A DNA stretch of 30,982 nt from Acetothermia bacterium UBA7521 (GTDB lineage Bacteria > Bipolaricaulota > Bipolaricaulia > Bipolaricaulales > Bipolaricaulaceae): the NCBI GenBank assembly GCA_002479455.1, contig DLNB01000020.1, positions 1 through 30,982 of the forward strand. Reading direction: 5' to 3'. Shown here piece by piece: positions 1-8,002 of the stretch. The stretch's first letter is position 1. Every line of letters starts with the position of its first letter. The translations under genes were made by a program, and so were the position numbers. The notes below the pieces were generated by a model that was given only the letters and a program-made list of their open reading frames with translations, was not told the origin of the DNA and searched no databases.

Positions 1-255
1 GCGGAGGACGCACCCGGAGAAGAAGATCGTCCCCGACCCGCCCGATCCCACCAGCACCTCCTCCTCGCCGAAGTGGGGGCCGAAGCTGCCGACCCACGGG
101 ACAAGGGGAGTACCACAGAACCCCGTCTCGCCCTCTTCTCGGCGCGCCCCGCACGCCCGCGGGCAAAGTCGGCACGGCGAGGCGAGCCCGTGGAGCCGCG
201 CGGCCCGGTCGCGGAGTTCGGCCTCGGTCAGGTCAAGATAGGCGGGGTGCGCCAT
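1..255 (-). CDS. Radical SAM protein, COG1313 (PflX-like), 5' part only
   Basis: My own translation of the minus strand from ATG at 255 gives 85 residues that run off the window edge. It contains the paired-cysteine segment CRLCPRACGARR followed by GETGFCG, then HFGEEEVLVG, GGSGTIFF and SGCVLR. This order matches the COG1313 family of uncharacterised radical SAM proteins related to pyruvate formate-lyase activating enzyme. In that family the GC..C sequence begins the CX3CX2C motif that binds the 4Fe-4S cluster; here only its first Cys lies inside the window. The start overlaps the end of maf by 23 bp on the same strand, so translation is probably coupled. The substrate of this family is unknown. 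Family assignment is firm, function is not. Confidence 0.85.
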   Translation of the reverse strand, partial: MAHPAYLDLTEAELRDRAARLHGLASPCRLCPRACGARREEGETGFCGTPLVPWVGSFGPHFGEEEVLVGSGGSGTIFFSGCVLR

Positions 256-862
256 CGCTGGCTGAGGCCTGCCACCCCAGTTCGAGAAGAAGGTCGTAGA
301 GCGTAGCCAAAGGAAGGCCCATCACGTTGAAGAAGTCACCCTCGATCCGGGAGACGAACGGAGCCGCCCCCCCCTGAATGGCGTACGCACCCGCCTTGTC
401 GAGCACGGCCTCCCGCGCGAGGTAGCGCCGGATCTCATCGTCGGACAGGGACTTGAACTGAACGCGGGTCTCGACCAGCGCCTCTCGGGACTCACTCCCG
501 GCGAGGAGGGCGAGGCCGGTGAAGACGGCGTGCCACCCGTCGCTCAAGGCGCGCAGGATGTTCCACGCTTCCCCGAGATCGCGCGGTTTGCCGTAGGACC
601 TGCCATCTCGGAACACGCCCGTATCTGCGGCGATGACGAGTCCAGTCGGCCGGGCAGCCCTGACCTCCTGCGCCTTGCGGCGGGCGATCTGCAGCAGGTC
701 CTGCGGCACAGCCACCTCGCCTTCGTCCACATCGGGGGGCATCACCTCGAACTCCGGGCAGAGGATCCTCAGGAGCTCGATCCGTCGTGGCGAGCCGGAG
801 GCAAGGATCAGCCGTTGTCCTTCGGGCGTCGGGTGTCCATAATCCGCGATCATGGACATCAT
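233..862 (-). CDS. maf: Maf-family nucleoside triphosphate pyrophosphatase
   Basis: Maf proteins hydrolyse non-canonical or modified nucleoside triphosphates to monophosphates in the cytoplasm and are linked to septum formation. The 209-residue product has the family landmarks in order: LILASGSPRR near the N terminus, IAADTGVF followed by YGKPRD in the middle, and KAGAYAIQG, then GDFFNVMGLPL near the C terminus. The length is normal. The start is uncertain: ATG occurs at 862, 859 and 853, and all three fit upstream of the conserved core. The first two lie inside the start of the divergent gene at 852, so the two genes overlap head to head by about 10 bp. The 3' end overlaps the radical SAM gene by 23 bp. 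Which Maf subtype (dTTP/UTP or m7GTP) it is cannot be read securely. Confidence 0.93.
   Translation of the reverse strand: MMSMIADYGHPTPEGQRLILASGSPRRIELLRILCPEFEVMPPDVDEGEVAVPQDLLQIARRKAQEVRAARPTGLVIAADTGVFRDGRSYGKPRDLGEAWNILRALSDGWHAVFTGLALLAGSESREALVETRVQFKSLSDDEIRRYLAREAVLDKAGAYAIQGGAAPFVSRIEGDFFNVMGLPLATLYDLLLELGWQASASDGAPRLS
815..843 (+). promoter_or_regulatory. Promoter for the HDAC-family gene, leaderless type
   Basis: A -35-like TTGTCC (815-820) and a -10-like CATAAT (838-843) are separated by 17 bp. The -10 ends exactly 8 nt before the ATG at 852, so transcription would begin at or next to the start codon. No Shine-Dalgarno sequence lies in between. The promoter sits inside the 5' end of maf on the other strand. 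Confidence 0.55.
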
Positions 863-1694
863 TTTCAGCGAGAGGTGCTTGGAGTACCACGCCGTGGGCC
901 ATCCCGAGGGACCGGCCCGGGTGCGGATGCTCCACCACTACCTCGCCCGTCTCGGGTACCCGTTCGAGGCCCCCCTGCCTGCGACGGACGAGGATCTCCT
1001 CTCCGTGCATACCCCCGAGCACGTGCGACGGGTCGGCACCGGCGAGTTTCACGACCCGGACTGCCCGGTCTATCCGAACATCGACCTCTACGCGCGCCTT
1101 GCGGCCGGGGGAGCGGTCCTCGCCCAGCGGCGCCGTGGGTTCTCCATCCTCCGTCCCCCGGGCCATCACGCCGGGGCGTCGTACCTGGGAGGGTTTTGCT
1201 ACTACAACAATATCGCCGTCGCCGTGCGCCGGTCGGGGAAACGAACGTTGATCGTGGATATCGACGGACACCACGGGAACGGGACCGAGGCCATCTTTTA
1301 CGGCGACCCGAACGTGACCTACGTGTCGTTGCACCGCATCTACAACTACCCCGGCACGGGGCATGAGTCGCGGGGGAACTGCCTGAACTACCCGCTGCCC
1401 CCACGATGTGGGAAGACCCTGTACGTGGAGACCCTGGAGCGGGCTTTGCACGAGGCTGGCGGAGGGTTTGGGGAGCTTGCCATCTCCGTTGGGTTTGACA
1501 CGTATCGAGAGGACCCGTTGGCCTCGCTCGGACTCGACGTCGAGGCGTACTACGACGTTGGGTACGTGCTTGGGGACACCAAGCTCCCCACGTTCTGTGT
1601 GCTTGAGGGAGGCTACATCCCGGAGATCATGGGGCCGGCTGCCGAAGCGCTTCTTCAGGGACTGCAGGAGGGTTCATCCGTTTCGGGGCGGTAG
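852..1694 (+). CDS. Histone deacetylase-superfamily hydrolase (acetylpolyamine amidohydrolase-like)
   Basis: Members of this zinc hydrolase family remove acetyl or related acyl groups from polyamines, small metabolites or lysine side chains. The 280 residues carry the full active site: the catalytic His pair in RPPGHHA (H105, H106), zinc ligands D138 and H140 in DIDGHHGNG, third ligand D216 in GFDTYREDPLA, and the transition-state Tyr in LEGGY (Y255). The length is slightly short for the family, with no extra domain. The gene reads divergently from maf, and its ATG at 852 lies within maf's first codons. A promoter whose -10 ends 8 nt upstream supports this start. It appears to be transcribed alone: a hairpin follows at 1717-1741 and the next gene has its own promoter. 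The substrate cannot be inferred. Confidence 0.93.
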   Translation: MDIIFSERCLEYHAVGHPEGPARVRMLHHYLARLGYPFEAPLPATDEDLLSVHTPEHVRRVGTGEFHDPDCPVYPNIDLYARLAAGGAVLAQRRRGFSILRPPGHHAGASYLGGFCYYNNIAVAVRRSGKRTLIVDIDGHHGNGTEAIFYGDPNVTYVSLHRIYNYPGTGHESRGNCLNYPLPPRCGKTLYVETLERALHEAGGGFGELAISVGFDTYREDPLASLGLDVEAYYDVGYVLGDTKLPTFCVLEGGYIPEIMGPAAEALLQGLQEGSSVSGR

Positions 1695-1716
1695 ACGGCC
1701 GGGCGAGTTCCTTATC

Positions 1717-1741
1717 CTGCTCCCACCGCAGAGGGGAGCAG
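1717..1741 (+). terminator. Inverted repeat after the HDAC-family gene
   Basis: CTGCTCCC (1717-1724) and GGGAGCAG (1734-1741) form a perfect 8-bp stem with a 9-nt loop, 22 bp after the stop codon. No T-run follows, so it is not a classical intrinsic terminator. It could be a processing or pausing hairpin. Confidence 0.35.
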
Positions 1742-1807
1742 CCTCGAACAGCCATCCTATTCCCGCAACCGGAAGCTCGGTGGGCGATTCTGATGCAGGG
1801 TGTGCGA

Positions 1808-1837
1808 TTGCTACGCTGGAGGCGCGTGCGGTACAAT
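1808..1837 (+). promoter_or_regulatory. Promoter of the ABC transporter operon, leaderless type
   Basis: A -35-like TTGCTA (1808-1813), an 18-bp spacer and a -10 TACAAT (1832-1837) precede the ATG at 1846 by exactly 8 nt. No Shine-Dalgarno sequence is present. The same TACAAT-N8-start layout is seen at the starts at 19795 and 19875. Confidence 0.6.
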
Positions 1838-1845
1838 GCGTTGCC

Positions 1846-2868
1846 ATGCGCACTTTGATTGCACTCGCGGTTGTAGCCGCGGTTTCCATTCTCTCGTGGG
1901 GAACCCCCCTCAAGGTGTCGCTCCCGCCGGCGATGGGAGCTGTGCCGATTGTGATGGGAACGGCATGGGGGTTCTTCCAAGAGGAGGGAGTTGAGGTCGA
2001 GTTGATCCCGTTGCCGAGCCAGCGCGATCGGATGCTCGCGTTCCAGGCCGGCCAGGTGGACGTGATGGTCACGGATCTCACGGGAGCGCTCCTCCTCTTG
2101 TCGAGCGTCCCCAAGCAGGCGGTGATCGTGGGGACGGCGTATATCCCCAATTTGGCAGGTGATCATCTTGCGTTCATCACCCCCCCGACGTTCTCGAAGA
2201 TCAAGACGTGGGACGAGCTTGTAGGTCGGATTCGCGGAGGGGGACGGGTCCAGATCGCTCTGCCGCGCCAGTCGGACCTCGAGTTCGTGGCCGATGAGCT
2301 GTTCCGGCAAGAGGGGCTCACCGTTCCTGCTGACCTGTACATAGGCCAGGACAACCTTCTTGACAACTCGACGTGGACCCTGCTGGGAATGGTGGCCGTG
2401 GGAGCCTTGCCTCAGCCCTACGTGGACTACATCCTGTCCTACAGCTACCCTGGCAAGCCGGCTCTTGAGGTGCTGAAGTGGGTCCCCGGGGGGAGCTTCC
2501 CGCCCGAGGTGTTCGTGGTTCGACGGCCGCTCATCGAGTCCCAACCCGAGGTTCTGGCCTCGTTCTTCAGTGCTCTGCGGCGTGCGGTGGACGGGTTGAA
2601 CAGCGAGGACCGCGACGAAGTGGTGGCGACCGCCCTTCCGTTGGCGGTGAACCTGTTCTTCCCCGGCGGCGGTCCGCAAGAGGCTGCTGACCCCGAGGTT
2701 CGGGCCGAGATCGAGAAGGGCATTGCGGCGATCGTCATCCCCAACTTCTCTCCTCCGGAAGAACTCGACCCCGAGATGTACGAACGGGTCATGACGTGGG
2801 CGGTGGGGAAGAAGTACCTCCGTTCGCCGATCCCCTACGACACGGCGGTCGCTCCTCCTCCAGAATGA
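1846..2868 (+). CDS. ABC transporter substrate-binding protein, NMT1/SsuA type
   Basis: The 340-residue product begins with a typical export signal (MRTLIALAVVAAVSILSWG) and has no lipobox Cys, so it is probably a soluble periplasmic binding protein. The mature part reads LKVSLPPAMGAVPIVMG, then FFQEEGVEVELIPL and FQAGQVDVMVTD. This is the pattern of the NMT1/THI5 and SsuA group, which binds sulfonates, nitrate or thiamine-precursor pyrimidines. An in-frame open stretch continues upstream, but the signal peptide and the promoter directly before 1846 fix the start. The stop overlaps the ATPase start (ATGA at 2865). The ligand is unknown. Confidence 0.87.
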   Translation: MRTLIALAVVAAVSILSWGTPLKVSLPPAMGAVPIVMGTAWGFFQEEGVEVELIPLPSQRDRMLAFQAGQVDVMVTDLTGALLLLSSVPKQAVIVGTAYIPNLAGDHLAFITPPTFSKIKTWDELVGRIRGGGRVQIALPRQSDLEFVADELFRQEGLTVPADLYIGQDNLLDNSTWTLLGMVAVGALPQPYVDYILSYSYPGKPALEVLKWVPGGSFPPEVFVVRRPLIESQPEVLASFFSALRRAVDGLNSEDRDEVVATALPLAVNLFFPGGGPQEAADPEVRAEIEKGIAAIVIPNFSPPEELDPEMYERVMTWAVGKKYLRSPIPYDTAVAPPPE

Positions 2869-3599
2869 TCGAAGTCGACGGCCTCACCCTCATCTACGGT
2901 CGCGGCGGGGCCGCCGTGCCCGCCGTGGCAGGCCTGTCCATGAAGGTGGACAGCTACGAGCTCGTGTCGGTGGTCGGGCCGTCGGGGTGCGGGAAGACCA
3001 CGCTTCTGTTTGCCCTCGACGGGCTCCTTGCACCCACTGCGGGGCGGATCCGGGTCCACGGCGAAGAGGTTAGGAGCGTGCGCCGTGATGTGGCTCTTAT
3101 CCTTCAGGATGCGGGGCTGCTCCCATGGAAGACGGTGCGGGCGAACGCAGAGCTCTCGCTGCGGATCCAGGGCCGAAAGAGCTCGGCGGGGAAGGTGTTG
3201 GCCGACCTCGGGCTGGCCGGGTTCGAGAAGCGGTTTCCGAGCGAGCTCTCGGAGGGGATGAAGCGACGGGTGGGGATCGCTCGGGCCCTTGCCCTCCAGC
3301 CGCGGGTGATGCTGATGGACGAGCCGACGGCGAACCTCGACTCCATTACCCGGGAACACATCCAGAACCTCATCCTCGGGCTGTGGTGGGAGATGGGGTT
3401 CACCGGGGTCCTCGTGACCCATGACATGGAGGAAGCGGTGTTCCTCGGAAAGCGGATCCTCGTCCTCTCGGCGCGGCCGGCGCGCGTGGTCGAGGTCATC
3501 GACAACCCGGGGATGGGTGAGCCAGGGTACCGGGGCACGTCGGAGTTCGTGGCCCAGGTCGCCCACCTGCGGCAGGTGTTGGGAGGCAACGGGTCATGA
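2865..3599 (+). CDS. ABC transporter ATP-binding protein, SsuB/TauB type
   Basis: This is the 244-residue cytoplasmic ATPase of the importer. Visible motifs are Walker A GPSGCGKTT, Q-loop ILQDAGLLPWK, signature LSEGMKRRVGIARAL, Walker B VMLMDEPTANLD and H-loop VTHDMEEA. The signature has Glu where the family nearly always has Gly (LSGGM). The other ATP-contacting motifs are intact, so the protein may still work. Start and stop are both ATGA overlaps with the neighbouring transporter genes, which shows that the three form one unit. Confidence 0.93.
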   Translation: MIEVDGLTLIYGRGGAAVPAVAGLSMKVDSYELVSVVGPSGCGKTTLLFALDGLLAPTAGRIRVHGEEVRSVRRDVALILQDAGLLPWKTVRANAELSLRIQGRKSSAGKVLADLGLAGFEKRFPSELSEGMKRRVGIARALALQPRVMLMDEPTANLDSITREHIQNLILGLWWEMGFTGVLVTHDMEEAVFLGKRILVLSARPARVVEVIDNPGMGEPGYRGTSEFVAQVAHLRQVLGGNGS

Positions 3600-4381
3600 A
3601 CCGGACGCTGCGGCTTTCCATGTACTACCTCCTCGCGATCGTGCTCGTGCTGCTGGTGTGGGCTGCGACGTCGTGGCTCCTGGAAGCGACGCGCGGTCGG
3701 GAGATCCTTCCCACCCCCTGGGTGACCTTTGCTGCGGCTGCAGCGAATTTCGGCACTCTGGCCAGTGCGTTCGGTAGCTCAGCCCTTCGATTCTTGATCG
3801 CCCTCGCCGTTGCGTTCCTCCTTGGGCTTCCTCTGGGGCTGGCGGTGGGGTTCGAGTCGAAGTTGGATCGTTACCTATCGCCCCTGATCTATCTCCTCTA
3901 TCCGATGCCGCCGGTGGCGCTGCTTCTGTTCCTCTACCTTGCGTTCGGGCTCGGGGAGGTGGTGCGGTTGGTGGTGGTGGTGATGGCCCTGTTCTTCCAG
4001 GTCGTCGTCGCGGCCCAGGGTGCGGCGAAGTACGTCGTTCCATCCCACGTCACCGCGGTTCGCTCGGCTGGGGCGACACGGGGCCAGATCTATCGCCACG
4101 TCGTCCTGCCGGCGACCTTGCCCAGCGTTCTCACCGCGGCCCGGGTATCGGTGGGCCTCGGGATCACCATGCTCTACATCGCCGAGACGAAGCTGGGCCT
4201 GCTTCTGGGACCGAGAGCGGGATTGGGGAGGTTCATCGAGTACTACACGTTCCGGGGCGACATCTCGCTCGCCGGTGTAGTCGGGTTGGCCCTCCTCGGC
4301 CTCCTGTTCTACGCCGCGCTCGAACTGCTGGAGCGGTTTTTCTGCCGCTGGAAATTCGTGGGGGCGCGAGGTGGAGCTTAG
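3596..4381 (+). CDS. ABC transporter permease, SsuC type
   Basis: A 261-residue integral membrane protein with about six hydrophobic segments, the first at residues 8-30. The cytoplasmic EAA loop that docks with the ATPase is visible as AVRSAGATRGQIYRHVVLP. This is the BPD_transp_1 fold of the sulfonate, nitrate and pyrimidine importers and agrees with the NMT1-type binding protein upstream. The ATG at 3596 overlaps the ATPase stop. The last 11 bp overlap the GTG start of the NAD kinase gene. Confidence 0.92.
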   Translation: MNRTLRLSMYYLLAIVLVLLVWAATSWLLEATRGREILPTPWVTFAAAAANFGTLASAFGSSALRFLIALAVAFLLGLPLGLAVGFESKLDRYLSPLIYLLYPMPPVALLLFLYLAFGLGEVVRLVVVVMALFFQVVVAAQGAAKYVVPSHVTAVRSAGATRGQIYRHVVLPATLPSVLTAARVSVGLGITMLYIAETKLGLLLGPRAGLGRFIEYYTFRGDISLAGVVGLALLGLLFYAALELLERFFCRWKFVGARGGA

Positions 4382-5168
4382 GCGCGTTCTGTTTGTTCAC
4401 AACCCGCGTCCAGGAGCGGCGACGGCGGTGGAACGAGGCCGTGCGTGGTGCAGGGCGAAGGGGATCGACGCCGAGATCTACGCGCAAGGCGCACCGGTCC
4501 CGGACAGCGTCGATCTCGTTGCCGCCGTGGGGGGCGACGGAACCCTCCTCTGGGCAGCAAGGCTTGTGTACCCGCGCGAGGTTCCGGTTCTCGGGGTGAA
4601 CGCGGGGGGGCTGGGGTTCCTCGCTGCGTGCGATGCCGACCGGATCGCCGATGCGTTGGAAGAGGTGTCAGCAGGGGAGGGACGACTGGAGCGCCGGGCG
4701 CGGCTTCTTGCCCGTGGTCCCGGGTTCGCCCTCTCGGCGCTGAACGAGGTGGCCGTGGTCGGCTCGGATGGAGAGCGGTTCACCAAGCTCGATGTCGAGA
4801 TCGACGGGGAACAGGCGCTGAAGGTCGAGGGCGACGGGCTGATCGTGTCCACCCCCACCGGAAGCACGGCGTACGCGCTCGCCGCTGGCGGTCCCGTTCT
4901 TCTGCCCACCGTCCCGGCTACGGTCCTCGTGCCCCTGGCCTCGCACCGGTTGGGGGGACGTCCGCTTGTCCTGCCGGAGGGAAGAGACGTATCGGTTCGC
5001 GCGCGGTGCCCAGCTCGGGTCTTTCTCGATGGGGAGCCTGTCCACGACCTGAAGGGAGGCGATGTGGTTCAGGTAAAACCCGCTCCCGCGGCAACGGTTC
5101 TTGTACGCCTGGCGGAGACCGGTTCGTTCTTCGCTCGGCTGCGGGATAAGCTCGGTTGGTCGGAGTGA
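4371..5168 (+). CDS. nadK: NAD kinase
   Basis: NAD kinase phosphorylates NAD to NADP in the cytoplasm and is the only usual source of NADP. The 265-residue product has the catalytic GGDGT motif at residues 54-58, an LNEVAVVG segment, and the second signature TPTGSTAYALAAGGP preceded by VEGDGLIV. The length is normal. The start is GTG at 4371, inside the last codons of the permease gene, so it is translated with the transporter. The location between an importer and peptidase-like genes is unusual but does not by itself show a functional link. Confidence 0.93.
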   Translation: MELRRVLFVHNPRPGAATAVERGRAWCRAKGIDAEIYAQGAPVPDSVDLVAAVGGDGTLLWAARLVYPREVPVLGVNAGGLGFLAACDADRIADALEEVSAGEGRLERRARLLARGPGFALSALNEVAVVGSDGERFTKLDVEIDGEQALKVEGDGLIVSTPTGSTAYALAAGGPVLLPTVPATVLVPLASHRLGGRPLVLPEGRDVSVRARCPARVFLDGEPVHDLKGGDVVQVKPAPAATVLVRLAETGSFFARLRDKLGWSE

Positions 5169-5180
5169 AAAGGGGGAACG

Positions 5181-6518
5181 GTGCAGATCGAGAAGCTGCT
5201 CGATGGGGTTCTTGGGAAGCGGGTCGCCGACGACCTCGAGTTGATCGCGATCCAAAGTCGGGAGGAGCTGACCCGGTTCACGGATTGCCAGATCCACCAG
5301 AACGTAGCGGCCACGGACACGGGCGTCCATGTACGCGCGTGGGTGGACGGGAAGACAGGCGTTGTGCACACGAACGACCTCTCGCTGGACGGCCTTGCTC
5401 GTGCGGCCTCTGAAGCCGCGGCGATGGCTCGCGCTCAAACCCGGCCTGCGGGGTACACCCCGCCGGAGCCCCTCCCCGTGAAGGAAGTCCAGATGTGGGA
5501 CGAGGCGACGTGGGCGGCCGACCCGTCAGAGCGCGCTCGGGTCGTGGCGCGGGTGGTGAAGGGGGCAGCGGCGGTGGGATTCAACGCCTCGGGGGCCCTT
5601 TCTACCGGAGGCGCCGAGATCTGGGTCCGCAGTACGCGCGGGGTCGCCGTCCACCACCGCACGTCCTCCGCTCGGTTCGTGACCGTGGTCCTCGGCAAGT
5701 CCGGCGGGTCGGGGTATGCCGAGTTCTCCAGTGCCCGGCTTGCCGAGTTCGCCCCCGAGGAGGCCGCAGAGCGAGCCCTCACGAAGGCCCAGGCGTCCGA
5801 GAAGCGGATTGCGGTTGAGCCCGGCGAGTATACGGTCGTGCTCGAGGAGCCCGCTGTGGCCACCCTCCTGGGGATGCTGTCCGGGATGGGGTTCTCCGCG
5901 CGGGCCCTTCTCGAGAAGCGAAGCTTCATGGATGGGAAGTTCGGCCAGAAGCTCGTGTCGGACCTTGTGACCGTGTACGACGACGGGCTGCACCCGAAGA
6001 CGACGATAATGCCGTTCGACTTCGAAGGTATGCCCAAGAAGCGCGTCTACTTCTTCCGAAACGGGGTTGCCGAGGGTGTGGTCCACGACACGCGCACCGC
6101 GACCCTGATGAAGACGGAGAGCACCGGCCACGCCCTGCCGCCCCCTGCCTCGGGGTGGTCGCCGATCCCGATGCACCTCGTGATGGAGCCGGGGAACGCC
6201 GGCGCTGCCGACTTTCTGTCGGGCGTGAAGCGGGGGCTCCTCGTGACGCGGTTCCACTACGCCCGTCCCGTGGACCCGATGCGCGGCGTGATCACGATGA
6301 TGACCCGTGACGGGACGTTCCTGATCGAAGACGGGAAGGTAGGCAGTGCCGTCGAGGACATGCGCATCACCGAGTCCGGGCTGCGGGCGCTGTCGAACGT
6401 CGAGGCGGTGGGCAAGGAGGGGCGGATCATCACCCACGGCGAGGGGTTCGGCGCGTACCTCGTGCCCAAGCTGCGGATCGGGAAGTTCACGTTCACCGGC
6501 CGCACGGAGCGAATGTGA
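5181..6518 (+). CDS. TldD/PmbA-family protein, TldE (PmbA)-like
   Basis: TldD and TldE form a heterodimeric protease that trims peptides such as microcin precursors and degrades some antitoxins. In that pair TldD holds the zinc site HExxxH and TldE lacks it. The 445-residue product has the family's middle and C-terminal landmarks (FSARALLEKRSFM, then LVTRFHYARPVDPMRGVITM, then DGTFLIEDGKV) but no HExxxH. It therefore resembles the non-catalytic subunit. GTG at 5181 has a good Shine-Dalgarno AGGGGGA at 5170-5176, 12 bp after the nadK stop. A TldD partner is not in the window. The stop overlaps the carboxypeptidase start. Confidence 0.87.
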   Translation: MQIEKLLDGVLGKRVADDLELIAIQSREELTRFTDCQIHQNVAATDTGVHVRAWVDGKTGVVHTNDLSLDGLARAASEAAAMARAQTRPAGYTPPEPLPVKEVQMWDEATWAADPSERARVVARVVKGAAAVGFNASGALSTGGAEIWVRSTRGVAVHHRTSSARFVTVVLGKSGGSGYAEFSSARLAEFAPEEAAERALTKAQASEKRIAVEPGEYTVVLEEPAVATLLGMLSGMGFSARALLEKRSFMDGKFGQKLVSDLVTVYDDGLHPKTTIMPFDFEGMPKKRVYFFRNGVAEGVVHDTRTATLMKTESTGHALPPPASGWSPIPMHLVMEPGNAGAADFLSGVKRGLLVTRFHYARPVDPMRGVITMMTRDGTFLIEDGKVGSAVEDMRITESGLRALSNVEAVGKEGRIITHGEGFGAYLVPKLRIGKFTFTGRTERM

Positions 6519-8002
6519 TGGCCACCCTCCACGAGCTTAAGGAGTACGTGCGCGAGATCGGCGAGCTGTATTCCGCCGTCGCCCTGTGCGCGTGGGATCA
6601 GCGGACCCACATGCCGGAGAAGGGCGCCGAGGCGCGGGCGAAGGTGTTGGGCCGGCTGGAGCGGATGGCGTTCGAGCGGGTGGTGTCCGATCGCATAGGC
6701 GAGCTCATCGCCGCCGCCGAGCGCGAGGGGGCGCGTTCCGAGGTGGACCAGGCCCTCATCCGGGTCTGGAAGCGCGACCACATGCGGCATCGCGCGATCC
6801 CCCCCGCTCTGTACCAGAAGTTCGTCGAGACCACCTCCCGCGCCGAGACGGTGTGGGAGAAGGCCAAGGCCGCGTCCGATTTCGCCCTGTTCCGTCCCCA
6901 CCTCGCCGAGGTGGTCGACCTGATACGGGAGATGGCGAAGCTGATCGGGTACACGGAGAGTCCGTACGACGCCCTCGTCGACGAGTACGAGCCGGGGATG
7001 ACCGTGTCCTCCCTGCGCCCCCTCCTCGCGAGCCTGCGCAAAGAACTGGTCGCGTTCCTCAAGGAGCTGTCCCGCGGCACGCCTCCCCAAACGCTGTCCG
7101 CCGGGACCTATCCCCTCGACCCCCAGCGTCAGTTCTGCCGTGAGGCGCTCGGGTGGATCGGGTACGACTTTGGGGCCGGGCGGCTCGACGATTCCGTTCA
7201 CCCATTCACGATCGGCATCGGCGTGGGCGACGTGCGCGTCACGAACCGCTACCAGGAGGACGAGCCGTTCTCCGGTCTGTTCGGCGCCCTGCACGAGGGG
7301 GGGCACGCCCTGTACGGGCAGGGCAACGACCCTGCGTTGGCGTGGACCGGGCTCTCCGGCGGGGCTTCGTTCGGGATCCACGAGTCGCAGTCGCGGTTCT
7401 GGGAGAACCAGATCGGACGGAGCCTGGCGTTCTGGACGTACGCGCACCCGCACCTTATCCGCCACTTCCCGGGCCTGGCCCAGACGAAGCCGGAGGACGT
7501 GTGGCGGCACGTGAACCACGCTCAGCCGTCGCTGATTCGCGTCGAGGCCGATGAAGTCACGTACAACCTGCACATCTGCCTGCGGTTCGAGCTCGAGGTC
7601 GAGCTGATCGAGGGTCGAATCAGCGTGGATCAGCTTCCCGAACGGTGGAACCAGGCGACGGCGGACTACCTGGGCGTGACCCCTCCCGACGACCGGAGCG
7701 GCGTTCTGCAGGACGTGCACTGGTCGGGCGGGATGTTCGGCTACTTCGCGTCCTACACGCTGGGCAATCTGTACGGGGCCCAGATCGCCGAGACGGCGGA
7801 GCGGGAGATCCCGGGGTTTTGGGACAAGGTGCAGACCGGCCAGCTCGCCCCGATCCGCGAGTGGCTGCGGGAAAACGTGCACCGCCACGGTCGGGTGTAC
7901 CTGCCTGAGGAGCTCGTGAAGCGGGTCACGGGGAGCGGGCTGTCGGCGGAGCCGTTCCTGCGCTACGTACGGGCGAAGTACGGCGAGGTGTACGGCCTGT
8001 AG
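6518..8002 (+). CDS. Carboxypeptidase M32 (Taq-type)
   Basis: M32 enzymes are metal-dependent carboxypeptidases that release C-terminal residues from peptides with broad specificity; the best known come from Thermus and Pyrococcus. The 494-residue product has the zinc motif HEGGH (H259, E260, H263) and the third ligand E289 in GIHESQSRFWEN, with downstream family blocks such as DVHWSGGMFGYFASYTLG. The length is typical. ATG at 6518 shares its A with the TGA of the upstream gene; GTG at 6515 is the alternative. It is the last gene of the operon and is followed by repeats rather than a clear terminator. Confidence 0.95.
   Translation: MATLHELKEYVREIGELYSAVALCAWDQRTHMPEKGAEARAKVLGRLERMAFERVVSDRIGELIAAAEREGARSEVDQALIRVWKRDHMRHRAIPPALYQKFVETTSRAETVWEKAKAASDFALFRPHLAEVVDLIREMAKLIGYTESPYDALVDEYEPGMTVSSLRPLLASLRKELVAFLKELSRGTPPQTLSAGTYPLDPQRQFCREALGWIGYDFGAGRLDDSVHPFTIGIGVGDVRVTNRYQEDEPFSGLFGALHEGGHALYGQGNDPALAWTGLSGGASFGIHESQSRFWENQIGRSLAFWTYAHPHLIRHFPGLAQTKPEDVWRHVNHAQPSLIRVEADEVTYNLHICLRFELEVELIEGRISVDQLPERWNQATADYLGVTPPDDRSGVLQDVHWSGGMFGYFASYTLGNLYGAQIAETAEREIPGFWDKVQTGQLAPIREWLRENVHRHGRVYLPEELVKRVTGSGLSAEPFLRYVRAKYGEVYGL

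Noticed and set aside
73..306. A plus-strand ORF at the left end
   Set aside because: It lies opposite the radical SAM gene and the end of maf, both of which have clear family motifs.
5181..6518. An active TldD metalloprotease
   Set aside because: No HExxxH motif can be found in the frame, so I call it TldE-like.
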